From the NCBI GenBank assembly GCA_951640165.1, contig OX621237.1:11966001-12030000 (forward strand): a DNA stretch of 64,000 nt. The letters are read 5' to 3'. Positions 11,721-23,077 of this stretch are shown here, piece after piece. Below the pieces are notes generated by a model. That model searched no databases and was not told where the DNA came from. It saw nothing but the letters and a program-made list of their open reading frames with translations. The translations under genes and the position numbers were made by a program. The first letter of the stretch is position 1; every line of letters starts with the position of its first letter. The DNA is from Pseudoips prasinana (lineage: Eukaryota > Arthropoda > Insecta > Lepidoptera > Nolidae).

Positions 11721-11835
11721 TGTTTATCATTGTAAAATATCCAGCACTTGGCTGGATATTTTACAAAGATAAACAATTGCATATTTACGTACGTACATAC
11801 GTAAATCCAAATTTCAATACAATTTGGATTTATGT
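11721..11835. repeat. cluster of three adjacent hairpins
   Basis: First: 11731-11745 pairs perfectly with 11751-11765 (TGTAAAATATCCAGC, 5-nt loop), extended outward by TGTTTATC and GATAAACA. Second: ATTTACGTA / TACGTAAAT at about 11784-11807. Third: AAATCCAAATT / AATTTGGATTT at about 11804-11833. Three stem-loops lie in about 115 bp with no coding frame. Confidence 0.65.
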
Positions 11836-13132
11836 GCCGCGATTTTATGCCTTCCTTAGTCGTTTAACAAGATTTTTAGTGAGTCGTATACTATGACTAA
11901 TTAAATAACTTATATAAACCTAGGTGGGACCCATAAGTGTATTTGTCACTTAAATTCGCACTCACTATTTGCTCGCTATCCCGATATTTATCGTATCAAA
12001 ATACCATACAATTTATTATGTGGAAAAAAATTGATTAAAGCCCATTCCGACTGTGTGTTTTAACAGGCGGAATGGGCCCAAATCTATTTTTATACCGTGG
12101 GTAATCCTAATATTGTCTTAAACTATACAGTTCAATGTTCATGTGTAAGTGCCGCATAAATTTCATTATAAATATTAAAGTGTAATACAAATTGGTTTAT
12201 TTTACAGTTTTAGAAACAGCCAGACAGACGTTTCAGACCTATTTATAAAATACAATAAAATTTTGAATTACAAACTTTTGTTTTAAAATAAGTAAATGAA
12301 ACCTCAATTGAAACATTGCCAATATCCAAAAAAACACAATAACAATAATTTTTATTGCACCATATAGTTTCCTTTACTATACGGAGTGTAAAAAAGTGTA
12401 CTAGCTGCCATTTCATTTACTGATTTACTAGCGATGGTTGAAAAAATGTTCATGATCAATATTCTTTTAAAGAAGTTAAATAAAGTTTAGACACTTTGGC
12501 TTTAGGGAAAAAGAGCGACATTTTATTTACACATTGGTTAAATAAAGCATCAGGGAAGGGCTATGATGCCAGTTTTATATTCGCTATGATTACTTTATAA
12601 GCAGCTTATCGTCCGTCGTGATTTATAGTTATGAAAGGGGCGAACAAAGACAGGGTGGAAAACAAAATATAGATGACCTCAATTTCTTCAGTTTAAATAA
12701 TAACTAGAGAATTATGAATTTGTGTTAATAATGGTTTCCTTTTGTTACAGATAAAGATGTTCTACATCTCCTTGGACAGCATATTTGACACAGAAGCACT
12801 GGATCGCAGATAGATATAAGACAATGGTCCATGACCACACATAATAACAGTCTTCTTACATTTTTTTCATCTCCTCTCTTCCGCAGAATTTTCTTCCCTC
12901 TTAGTCTTTTATAACGCATACTTAGCATAAAATAGTACATAATAGCACATAATCAAATCAATAACATATCTTAGCGACAATATATTAAACACAGTACAAG
13001 ATATTTTTAATATTGAAGCAAATTTCAATGGTGATATTAAGGATAATCATAGCTTTATATCTCTAATCATACGGTGCCAAAAGAGGAAATAAATTATAAG
13101 AAAGAGGGAGAAAGAGAATAAAATATAGAAAG
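11836..13132. other. no gene; possible 5' UTR of the SLC16-like exon at the right end
   Basis: A polypyrimidine tract ending TTTTGTTACAG at about 12750 would make a reasonable splice acceptor. The exon that contains the ATG at 13133 might begin there, with about 380 nt of 5' UTR, or transcription might start nearer the ATG. Neither can be decided from sequence alone. A 10-bp hairpin GCCCATTCCG / CGGAATGGGC lies at about 12039-12076. Confidence 0.35.
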
Positions 13133-13289
13133 ATGTCTCACGGTGGAGTAGTAAAGAACGGGAAGAATGGGACCGGTGTTCAAGCGCAAGAGTCGTCAAG
13201 GGAGGGCTCGGAGAGCTTGGCACCGCCGCCGCCCGATGGAGGGTGGGGGTGGATGGTTGTCTTCGCTTCCTTTATGATACATATAGTCA
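13133..13289 (+). CDS. monocarboxylate transporter-like (SLC16 family), first coding exon
   Basis: The frame starts at an ATG with A at -3 (good eukaryotic context). It encodes a polar, Gly/Ser-rich cytosolic N-terminus of about 30 residues, then PPPPDGGWGWMVVFASFMIH. The (D/E)G(G/S)(W/F)(G/A)W signature at the start of transmembrane helix 1 is diagnostic of the SLC16/MCT family, plasma-membrane carriers for monocarboxylates and related substrates. The exon ends in mid-helix at 13289, directly before GTAAGT, a consensus splice donor in phase 1. Beyond it the frame runs into intron sequence and stops. Intact proteins have about 450-700 residues and 12 helices, so about nine tenths of the gene is missing here. 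No second exon was recognised downstream. Substrate cannot be inferred from this exon. Confidence 0.8.
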
Positions 13290-13791
13290 GTAAGTACCTA
13301 AATTTACTATTAATTAAACTTACATATTATGTGCGTACTCGTATTATAATATTTTTATGTTAGATAAATGAAATAATATCTGCAGCGTGGACTACTTTAC
13401 AAGTATACAACTAACAGATGTTCCAATTTATGATCATAAACCAAGTAGGTATTGTCTTCTACGTAGCATGTGCTATCACTTTGTAATATAACCTAACAAT
13501 GCTAGATGAGCCACGTACCAGCACGTAGCACTTTGTAGCTGACATAACAAGTTGTAGCGTAACGTAGCATTACTTGAATACCGAAACAATTATATATTTC
13601 GTACAATTTTCTATGTGTCTCAATTTGCAATTTGTTATTTTATTCGATTCTGTATGAGTTTATTTATGCAGAGTAGAATGTACCTACTTAGTTTTGATAT
13701 ACTAAATTTGTATTTTAATTTGTTTATAAGGACTTTTACGCTATTCGTATGCCAGGCCCATCGTAAACTAAACAATTTTATTTTCACAAAC
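13290..13791 (+). other. start of the SLC16-like intron; nothing recognised
   Basis: Begins with GTAAGT. AT-rich, with no repeat termini seen. If the next exon lies outside the window, all sequence from here to 64000 is intronic (inference). Confidence 0.45.
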
Positions 13792-13934
13792 GTGGGCCAT
13801 GAATTTAAAAAGAAAACTCATCGCTTCGTCGGTACTTGATTGGGATAGAAGTGTATGGAGGCATGTTCCATACACTTCCATCCCAATCAATTGGCGACGA
13901 AGCGATGGGTTTTTTTTTTTTATTCATGGCCCAC
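13792..13934. repeat. 143-bp fold-back element (MITE or hairpin locus)
   Basis: Two arms of about 68 nt pair across a 7-nt loop (GGCATGT). The outer ends are GTGGGCCATGAAT and ATTCATGGCCCAC, and the inner ends are AAGTGTATGGA and TCCATACACTT. About ten mismatches and one small indel occur, mostly in an A/T-rich run. The whole locus could fold into one long hairpin RNA if transcribed. No clear target duplication was found, so MITE, snap-back duplication and small-RNA hairpin all remain possible. Confidence 0.75.
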
Positions 13935-14788
13935 AGTCATCAGTTCAGCATCAGTCCTACTGGACTCATATTAGACACATTCCATTAATAAATGTTTTAG
14001 GTCCTCTACAGTAAATTTGATATTCATATTATAATAATATAAATTTAATTCAGACAGATTCAGATTCATAAAGTCCATAATGTGTTAGTAAAGAATTTCC
14101 TTAAAAAATCCTGTTAGTAAATATAAATAGCTCGCACTAAAAAAAAACATGTAGCTGCATCCATCTCCCCATCATAGGGGACTCCCACCTATCTACAAAG
14201 CTACATATAAGCTAATCATTTTTTTTATTTTTAGCTTTAACGTGTATTCATCTTTTCTATAATCATCTTGTACTATTTAAATATAGCTGTTATAAGCTTT
14301 TATATATATATATATATATACTCAGTGTATAACTATGTAAGGTTCATATTACTTAACAAATCTAACAAAAATAAACTAAAACTAAATATTATTATTACTT
14401 ACCCGACAATTTCAACTTATTATCATTTGATATATATGTACTTACATAACCATGTAAATCTTTAGTAAATATAACTTAAACGTAGGTAAAGTAAACTTTA
14501 GTAAGTAATTTAATAATAAATGGACTCGATTGGAATTAATTTACCCTTCGGCTAATTCAAAGCCGAGTCGTGTCTTTGTTCTGCTATAAAACCATTAGGA
14601 ACACTGAAGGCATGAAATCGCTCAACGAACCAGCTTTTTGGTTACGTTTCGTGTTATATCACAGTTAGTCTAATATTACTTTGTACAACCATATTATATT
14701 GAAGTTGGTTGCTTATATAATAATTGTGTACGTAAATGTCAAACTTTATGGCTTTTCCCTGCTACATCATATTTATTTTATATGTATA
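13935..14788. other. no gene; TA microsatellite
   Basis: A short (TA)n run lies at about 14300-14320. The remainder is AT-rich with no recognised feature. Confidence 0.5.
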
Positions 14789-14965
14789 CTAGCAGTGCCC
14801 CGCGGTTTTACCCGCGTTAAACTTTAGAAATTATAGCCTCTGTGTTAATCGAGGGTATCAGCTAACTCTATGCCAAATTTTATTAAAATCGCTCCAGCCG
14901 TTTACACGTGATGAAGTAACAAACATACACACTCATAAACTTTCGCCTTTATAATATTAGTGTGA
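14789..14965 (-). mobile_element. non-autonomous Helitron, 177 bp
   Basis: On the minus strand it begins TCACACTAATATTATAAAGG and ends with a CGCGGGTAAAACCGCGG hairpin and CTAG. It lies between a host A and T, as Helitrons do (A|TC...CTAG|T). The body contains the common text CCGTTTACACGTGATGAAG (inverse orientation). It has no coding capacity and would depend on a RepHel protein supplied elsewhere (family knowledge). Confidence 0.85.
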
Positions 14966-17900
14966 TTTTGAGAAATTACTAATTAGGTTACCTTTTGGCG
15001 ATCGATAACTAACAATAAGAGAAAGGAGCCTTTTAAAGTTTTCTTTTATTTGATAATTTGATTTACCAACTATCGATAAAACTTTAAACCAACATCGTCA
15101 TTTAATGCAACAGCGTCTCTGTACCCAAACTGCTGCAAGCAGTTATCTCTTCCACATAATCCCGTTATCTCTTGTTTACCAAACAGAAAGATACCGTTTC
15201 TGTAATAATATTGCAAATATTTATTGATGTCATAAAATTTTATGTAAATGAGTGATTGTGATTATTTACACACCTGCTATCGCCTATACCAATAAAATTC
15301 TATAAAATCTCAATATTTGAAAGGGTGAAGAGAAAAAAGAACAGCATTAGCTTTATTACTATTAATATTTACAGAAAAATCTTCCATCCATATTTATCCC
15401 GCTATTAATTAAGAGAATTGGTATATTATTATTATTTTTAAATAAATAAATAATCAATCATTTATTTGGAACAAAAACCATTACATTATATTTTAACCCA
15501 CCAAACTGTGTAACAGTTTGCCGGTGGGATTAGCGCTCGTTACATAATAGTGTTATGATTTCCAAAAAATTGGCAACATTTTTGGTGATTTGTTTACTTA
15601 AAAATAAGGTAATTTTGCTTTGTATTTAATTTAATATATATTAAAAGGATATAATCTGTCTAAAAGAGGTGAATGAGCGGAATGGCCGATGCATTCAATT
15701 CATTCCCGTTCATGACATTTGGAATGGCTGCAAAGTTCGGCAGTTCTTATCGAGCACAGGAACAGAAACGTTGTTAACATCGTGTGTTGTGTGTACCTTC
15801 ATTTATTATAATGCTGAAGTGAAGTAGTTTAGTTTAAGTTGGATAAGTGTTGTAATGGTGCAATCCTGGAGAGTTGAATATATGTCTATTGTTGCTGAAT
15901 AACGTGTTTTCTTATCATCAGTGTTCCTTAGATTAGGCACATAACATTGCACAACTATAAGTACTTTTTGTTGGTTACATGGTGATGTTCGTTGAAAGTT
16001 GTATCAAGCTTCTAAGGTATCAGCTAACTCGGTAAGCAAAAACTGACTGCTAACATAATGAAAGATAGTGACGGGTAACTAACGTAATTCATTTTATGTT
16101 GGATTCGGCCAACCGTTTCAACTTCTTCCGGAAGTCATCTTCAGGTCGAATGCGACCCACACATCGTCGCGTCTCACACTGAAATTGGTATATTGGTGAG
16201 AATATAACGGTTAGGGACCGTGCGCACTTTTAAATACCGTGAATACAATAGCTAATCTGAGGAATATTATAGTTCCCCAGTAGATAATTCCCAAAAGCTT
16301 AAATATTAAACTTAAGTTAATCTTCGAGTACATAAGTAATCTAAAAATCAAAAAAAGTACTGATCTCAGAAAATAACGTTTACGGGTTATTTTTTTCATA
16401 TAATCAGATATAATATACTCATTGGCGAGGCAATTTGTCACCTTTAGCTGTCTACAACTTGGTCTAATCTCTCTTTTTGCTGGTGCCCCCGTTCGCTTTT
16501 ATTGTTCTTTCAAGCAGTACTGACTGTAAACATGAAGTAAAAATATCTACCTATTTTGGCTTAACTGGAACATGTTGAAAGGTCCAGAAGTATTTGCCCA
16601 GGAGAAGGACCTTGAAGAGTATAAGTTAAAGATACACAAGTATCAAGCCAATTGAAACGGCTTCACTATTTCTTTTTTGATACTTTTCAATTGAATCCCG
16701 TCGCCTAACAAGCAAACGGCCTAGTAGGCGTATACTGTTGTCTAATGTGCTATAAAACATATGGCATCTGCCTTTCCCGTTCCTCCTTCTAAGATTTTCT
16801 TTGATGATTTCTGAAGTTGTAACTCACGTTCAGACTGCTATTAATTCCAGTGTTTGCTGTAAAGAGGAGCACAGCTTAAAAAACGCTGACTTCACAAATT
16901 CACAAGTCTTGAAAACCCTATCGCTATTATTTGCAACAATGTGAGTTTTTATGTTTCAATCGTCTCGTAAACAAGAGTAAAATATGTCGGCAACAAGACA
17001 ATTTATCTTGTCGTTTATATCCTAAGGGAGAGATTTATGTTTGTTTTCTGTTGGCATATTAATAGGTGTCAAGTAGTCAAAGGCGGGTGTGTTGAATGTG
17101 TGCTAGACTACTAGTCATTGGATTTTTTGTGTTTTTGGACGTTGCAAAATTCGCAAAAAGACGAGTTCGTATTGCAATAATTGTATCACTCAAATGGTTT
17201 TGACCTTAGATTTTGTTTTTCTTTAGTTTCAGTTTAACTAAAGTTTAGCAGACTTACCGTCTAAAATATTTATATTTATGAAAAGTAAAACACTCAAAAT
17301 TTATACGCAAATATTTAATGTCTGCAGCTATATTAATACGTGGATAAGAGTCGAAGGTGGAAGGAATGAATACGATAAATGTGTGTTCATTTCATTGAGT
17401 ATAGTGCTTATCAAGCGTAGAAAAAGGACGAGACGAGTCCGTATGATTGTATGCTCAAGCGCTCACAAAATACTTTAAGAAGTTAAATACAAAGGACATT
17501 GAAATTTAAAAAAAGATTGACTAATATTTGCACCTACCACACAGTGCCTGAAGTGGTAGCTAGTAATACATACAACTGCCAAAAAATACTAGTACTCAAA
17601 AAAATCAATTAATTATTATTTATCTAACCTAATGTTACGTTTAACAGTATAAATCATTTAAAATTAGAAAATTATCTATCAAACGGAACCATTTGGGATT
17701 ATATTAATTAGTTACACATTGGTGTGGTAATTGATTAGCATTTTTGCAGAAAAACATTTTTGTTGGACAATTTGAAAACCGAACTTTTATTCAGTGACAT
17801 CAATTGGTTCTAGACATTCGATTCAATTTTGTTTATATGAGTACCTACTATCCATGAATTCAATAGCGTATTCGATAACAACTAAGTATAGGTACACTTT

Positions 17901-20344
17901 AGTCACAACGCTATGAAACACATTATATGACAAATATAGATACAATACAATAATAAACATTTCAATGTTGAGATTCTCATATAATTGCGCATAATTTACC
18001 GTGAAACTATGACCACGTTGCCTTCCATTTTCAATAACAATATGTAATATAAATCAAGTTTATATTTAGTCAGGTATAAAACGACAGAATAAAAATCATG
18101 CTACGAGCAGAAGATTCACTTCTCCAAGAATAAATAAAGTTAAATCAGTGTTGCTGGCGGTGTGCACCTTTAGTTTTATAATTAAAGTCTACGCGCGGAC
18201 ACGAAACAAGAGTTTCTTTTACCAACCTAACAGAACCGTTTGTTTTCTTTCTTTCGGCAATACAATACGGATCACGTGCATTTACTTACAGTACTACGTT
18301 CAAAGTTCTGAGTGCGTAAAGGGTTAAAATAAAAAATATCTGTCAATAGGTATTCCCTACACTTGCAAAATACCTAAAACCTACACATGAAATAAATATA
18401 GATACTTAAACAGAAACATTATGCAATACTCAACGGCCTTATCAATCTAAAATACTTACTTAACATATTATTTGATTACTTAATTACATAAGTGCTACTA
18501 GCTGTTGACATAATCTATCACAGTCTTAATACTATCTAAATGGAACACAAACAAATGGAGACAATGCTTAATATTAATGTTGGTTCAAGCATACCAGGTA
18601 TTACATTGAAATCTCCAAGTATCATGTGTCTCAAAGCGTGATAAATGCCGCCGTTCTCGTAAATGAGTTTCGCGTGACAAGGAGCCTAGTATTACACGGG
18701 TCCACCGGTCATGGATTGACGTCACATCCCGGCGAATTATTCGACTCTTCGTCCGTCTTATCTGAATAGGTCTAAACATTTACGATGCTTTCTGGGAAGG
18801 ATACATTTTCGACACGCGAGCTGTCCACATGACTTGTATATTGCACGCCTTATTACGTTGGTGACTAGGATTAGTGTCGGATAAATTAAACCGGATTTTG
18901 TCAGTATCATCTTGCACATTCATTATGTAATTGAACAGTCGACGCCATTTCGGATACACTTGCAATATGAAAACATCCCTTATTGCTACATATAATAAAG
19001 ACGCTGTCAAGGTCAAAGTGTATCCACGTAGCGTGATATGAAGGCATAGTACAGACGCATATCACTGATGACATATGATAACACTGAAAGTGAACCTTAT
19101 CACTTTCAATTGGGGAAATTTGACAGATTGGGGTAGCTTGATGTGCTGGAGTTTGTACAAATCTGCAGAAAATAAAACGCTTGCACGAATTCGAGCACTC
19201 GATGGAAACGATATATTTTGATAGTCAAAACATATTTCGCCCTCACGGCAATAATTATTAATTTCATCAATCATACCGCTTTACTCCCGTCGGGAGCACG
19301 AACTCGCTCGTGGGTTACGTTTTTTGTAAACTTTTGTCTCCTATACCGTCTGAATGTAGATCGTTTTGGAAACTTATACTAAGTTTGGAAAATTATATTC
19401 CTACTTAAATCAATACAAGCGAAGCAAGTCCCATGTCTCATTGTTCTGGTGGTGGCTCGCTAGTACAATTATGAATAAAGAGGTTCCATGTTCCATTCAA
19501 ATTCAGACAGCTTAAAATGTTTTATTACTTTTTTGCCTTGTCTGAGTCACCAATCTGGAATATTATTAACCACGGTTCCAAACATTGACGAAGAAGCCAG
19601 TCAATTTCATATTTATCACTGAAAGTAATTTAAGTGGTTGCTACGTGGTAAGGAAGCCATGACAACAGTCTCTTGTCGCGTAACAACCACTTGAAATTCA
19701 GTCACCATTCCTTAATAAGTTATCTTATCTAATATATTTTTAATCGGAACTCTGTTTGAACAGTAACGTACTCTTCAGACCACAGGTTTCGGTTGGCGAC
19801 TATCTACGACTGCCCTTTGTCATTGAGTGTTGGTGTCCGGTTTCACGCTGACTCAAAGCAGATCCCAACAGATATTCTTCATACTATATTCACTCGTATA
19901 TTCTTCTCTCAAACTTACAGCTAACAATAATCACCCCGTCGTCAACGAGCATATAACTCCGACATTCGCAAGAACAGTTTTTAAAGAACGAATACATCTT
20001 TAAATTCACTTTATTTTGTGAACATTGGTTATGGAAATGAATAAAGTTACAATAATACAACAGTAGTAGTAGATCAGTTTCCGAGTTCCCTACAATAATA
20101 ATACATTAATTAACAAGAGCGTGTAATGCTTAGCGTTCTATAATATTAGTCAACGTCTGTCAATTAAAATCAAGCGTCTACGGATTGCCTAAATGTTGAT
20201 AGCACAGTGACTATTCCTATCGAAAATATGATGGGCTGATTGCCAAGTAATGGTCTTACAACATGATATTTCAAAGACATTTAGTAGATACGTATATACG
20301 CCATGAATCTCCTTATATTATGTTTATTGGGTAGTCAATCATCC
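14966..20344. other. no gene recognised (5.4 kb)
   Basis: AT-rich presumed intron or intergenic DNA. Open frames at 16211-16441, 17278-17478, 18585-18779, 18780-19016 and 19062-19274 show no domains. A weak inverted repeat (CCACCAAACTG / CAGTTTGCCGGTGG) lies at about 15499-15530. No transposon termini were recognised. Confidence 0.4.
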
Positions 20345-21062
20345 AAGCAGAATATAAATCATAAAGCCATTTTCGTAGAGTTGTTATTGATTATTCACAG
20401 GATACGTGCTCAATAGTTACGGACTTCATCTAGCAAAACATGTAATGGAGAATGTTTCGACATTAACATTAATATTTTCATCAATCATGTCCCGTAATAG
20501 TTCACTTCAATAGACTTCTTCTTTCTGGCTGGTTCTTTTATGATTTTATGATACATACTGGGCTCACGCATTTTAGTAAAGAAATGGATTTAAACCTATA
20601 TATGGACGATAAGTGATGTTTCTGTTGAATTAGAAGACACAAGATTTATTACCTATTTATGTTGTTTTAAAATATAAATCACTACAGAATGAAGTCAATA
20701 TAAGCAGAATATAAATCATAAAACCATTTTCGTAGAGTTGTTATTGATTATTCACAAGGTACGTGCTCAATAGTTACGGACTTCATCTACCAAAACGTAT
20801 AATGGAGAATTTTTCGACATTTACATTAATATTCTCATCAATCATGTCCCGTAATAGTTTAGTTCAATAGACTTCTTCTTTCTGGCTGGTTCTTTTATGA
20901 TTTTATGATACAGACTGGACTCACGCGTTTTAGTAAAGAAATGGATTTAAACCTATATATGGACGATAAGTGATGTTTCTGTTGAATTGGAAGACACATG
21001 ATTTATATTTATTACCTATTTATGCTGTTTTACAATATAAATTACTACTTAATGAATTCAAT
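20345..21062 (+). repeat. tandem duplication, 357-bp unit
   Basis: The sequence beginning AAGCAGAATATAAATCATAA at 20345 recurs at 20702, an offset of 357 bp. The two units remain collinear to about 21062, including shared strings such as TTCGTAGAGTTGTTATTGAT and TATATGGACGATAAGTGATG. I count scattered substitutions and a few short indels, so it is recent but not brand new. No open frame or terminal repeats, so it is a plain segmental tandem duplication. Confidence 0.85.
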
Positions 21063-21785
21063 ATTATATTAGTTTAATAAAAAATAATTTACTTATTATA
21101 AGTGTGCTAGGATGTGGTATATCTAAAAGAGGAATGAAGCGTTGTGGACGATGACGGCTTATAAAAATAACAAAACACCTACCATTCATTTGTTTAATTC
21201 ATTGTACTTTATTCTGCAAATCGATGATAAGTTTACTATGAGAATATAATTAACATGAGAGTTACACTGAGATAGTAAATTGAAAAGTATATGCGACACT
21301 GCTACGAACTATGTCCAAACAATACTAATGACCGAAAACTGTGTAGGGAGTGAAGTAAGCTTACACAGGACTTACAGGACACCGGCTTCGCTCACACCCC
21401 AACTCTGTGTTGTTTGCTGGATAAGAAGTAACACCAGTAAATGATCGACAGATAAATAATTGATCAGTTATCGACCACTGAGAGTTGTCGATTATTAAAG
21501 TACTAATTTCGCTTAAAAATTGGGGGTTGGTGGTAGAAGGATGAAAATTAAGTGTTATATGTATTTTTGCTTCAAAATCATATAAAAAGGGCAAAAACGC
21601 CCCAAAAATAAAAAATAAACAACAAATGGGGGGGAAGTAATAAGAAAAGCTTAAACCTTTAGCTGTACTAAAATAGTTTACGACTTTATTCTCAGACCTA
21701 CTGAATATTCACAAAAAATTCATAAAAATCAGTCAAGCCGCTTCAGAGGAGTTTGGTTACAAACACTGTGACAGAACTTTGAATA
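21063..21785. other. no gene recognised
   Basis: AT-rich flank of the mariner. A minus-strand frame at 21361-21594 has no recognised domain. Confidence 0.45.
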
Positions 21786-21787
21786 TA

Positions 21788-21818
21788 TTAGGTCTTTACC
21801 TATGAAATTGCCGTTCTG
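21788..21818 (+). repeat. mariner left terminal inverted repeat
   Basis: 31 bp starting TTAGGTCTTTACC, preceded by TA. It pairs with 23045-23075 with two mismatches. Confidence 0.9.
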
Positions 21819-21977
21819 CAGTACTGGCCATTTCAAATCAAAATAATTTTTGTTTGGCTAAGAATTCTAATTTCAAATTAATTTTATTTTAAAAACATGG
21901 ATTCTTTTTTCCAAAAGTAGTCATTTCTTTATTGATTAGTGTTACATTTTCATCGCATTTCAATCTTTTTCGTCATC

Positions 21978-22997
21978 ATGGATACGTTAAAAATTCGAGT
22001 AATTATGGAATATGAGTACCGTCGTGGCAGCAACGCGGCACAAGCGGCACGCAACATCAACGACGTTTACGGAGCTAACACTACAAACCAACGCACCACC
22101 TGTTATTGGTTTGCTCGCTTCCGTTCTGGAAATTTCGACCTGAAAAATGAACCTCGCGGTCGTCCGAAGACTTTGGTCGACAATGACGAATTAAAGGCGG
22201 TTGTGGAAGCTGATGATACACAATCTACGGCTGAATTAGCAGCAGCTTTCGACGTTAGCGTCAAAACAATATTGGTCCATTTGCGTCAAATTGGCAAGGT
22301 AAAAAAGCTTGACAAATGGGTGCCCCACGAACTCAATGATCGCCAGCGCGAAGTACGCGTCGAGACGTGCCTTGCACTGCTCAACAGACACACAAATGAA
22401 GGAATTTTGAACCGCATTGTTACCTGCGATGAAAAATGGATTCTGTTTGATAACCGCAAGCGCTCAGCAAGTTGGTTGGATCCTGGTTCAGCACCTAAAC
22501 AATGCCCTAAACGAAAACTTACCCCTAGAAAAGTGATGGTCACTGTTTGGTGGTCTAGCGCCGGTGTGATTCATCACAGCTTCTTACCAAACGGGGTGAG
22601 CATTACTGCAGATGTGTACTGTGAAGAACTGAGCACAATGATGGAGAAGCTGGCGCATCTCCAACCAGCATTGGTCAATCGCTCGTCTCCGCTGCTCCTG
22701 CACGACAACGCGCGACCTCATACTGCACAGCAGACGGTCTCCAAGTTGCAAGAACTGGGGTTGGAAGCTCTCCGTCATCCGCCCTACTCACCAGACCTTG
22801 CGCCTACAGACTACTACTTTTTCCAGAATTTGGATAACTTCTTGGCGGGAAAAAAATTCAATACCCGAGAGGCAGTACAAAATGCCTTTGAAGAATTTGT
22901 TGCCTCCCGTCCAGCTGATTTCTTTAAGAAGGGCATCAATAAACTGCCACTGCGATGGCAAAGATGCATTGATTGCATGGGTGATTACTTCGATTAA
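21978..22997 (+). CDS. mariner transposase
   Basis: An uninterrupted 339-residue DDE/D transposase that would cut and re-insert the element at TA sites as a dimer on the inverted repeats. The N-terminal half has the paired helix-turn-helix DNA-binding region (residues about 5-110). WVPHEL at 114-119 is the family motif before the catalytic domain. The catalytic triad is D151 (in TCDEKW), D243 (in LLHDNARPH) and D278 (in SPDLAPTDYY). The last two are separated by 34 residues, the D,D34D mariner signature. Length matches the family (about 340-350). I chose the ATG at 21978; the same frame continues upstream to 21939, but only from a GTG. The VKKLDKWVPHEL and DNARPH context places it with the cecropia subfamily that includes human Hsmar1. 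Confidence 0.93.
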   Translation: MDTLKIRVIMEYEYRRGSNAAQAARNINDVYGANTTNQRTTCYWFARFRSGNFDLKNEPRGRPKTLVDNDELKAVVEADDTQSTAELAAAFDVSVKTILVHLRQIGKVKKLDKWVPHELNDRQREVRVETCLALLNRHTNEGILNRIVTCDEKWILFDNRKRSASWLDPGSAPKQCPKRKLTPRKVMVTVWWSSAGVIHHSFLPNGVSITADVYCEELSTMMEKLAHLQPALVNRSSPLLLHDNARPHTAQQTVSKLQELGLEALRHPPYSPDLAPTDYYFFQNLDNFLAGKKFNTREAVQNAFEEFVASRPADFFKKGINKLPLRWQRCIDCMGDYFD

Positions 22998-23044
22998 TAC
23001 AAATAAAAAAATTCATGAAAAAAATTCGTTTAAATTTTTTCATA

Positions 23045-23075
23045 CAAAACGGCAATTTCATAGGTAAAGACCTAT
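23045..23075 (-). repeat. mariner right terminal inverted repeat
   Basis: 31 bp complementary to 21788-21818 except for the outermost base and one internal position. Followed by TA. Confidence 0.9.
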
Positions 23076-23077
23076 TA

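Larger units (their letters stand above)
21788..23075 (+). mobile_element. mariner transposon (cecropia/Hsmar1-type), complete
   Basis: A 1288-bp element flanked by the TA dinucleotide at 21786-21787 and 23076-23077. The terminal inverted repeats start TTAGGTCTTTACCTATGAAA at the left and match 29 of 31 bases at the right end. Length, TA target and single transposase gene are all as expected for a full mariner. No internal deletion or stop was seen, so it could be recently active. Confidence 0.93.

Noticed and set aside
22286..22778. Minus-strand frames inside the mariner
   Set aside because: Shadows of the transposase gene.
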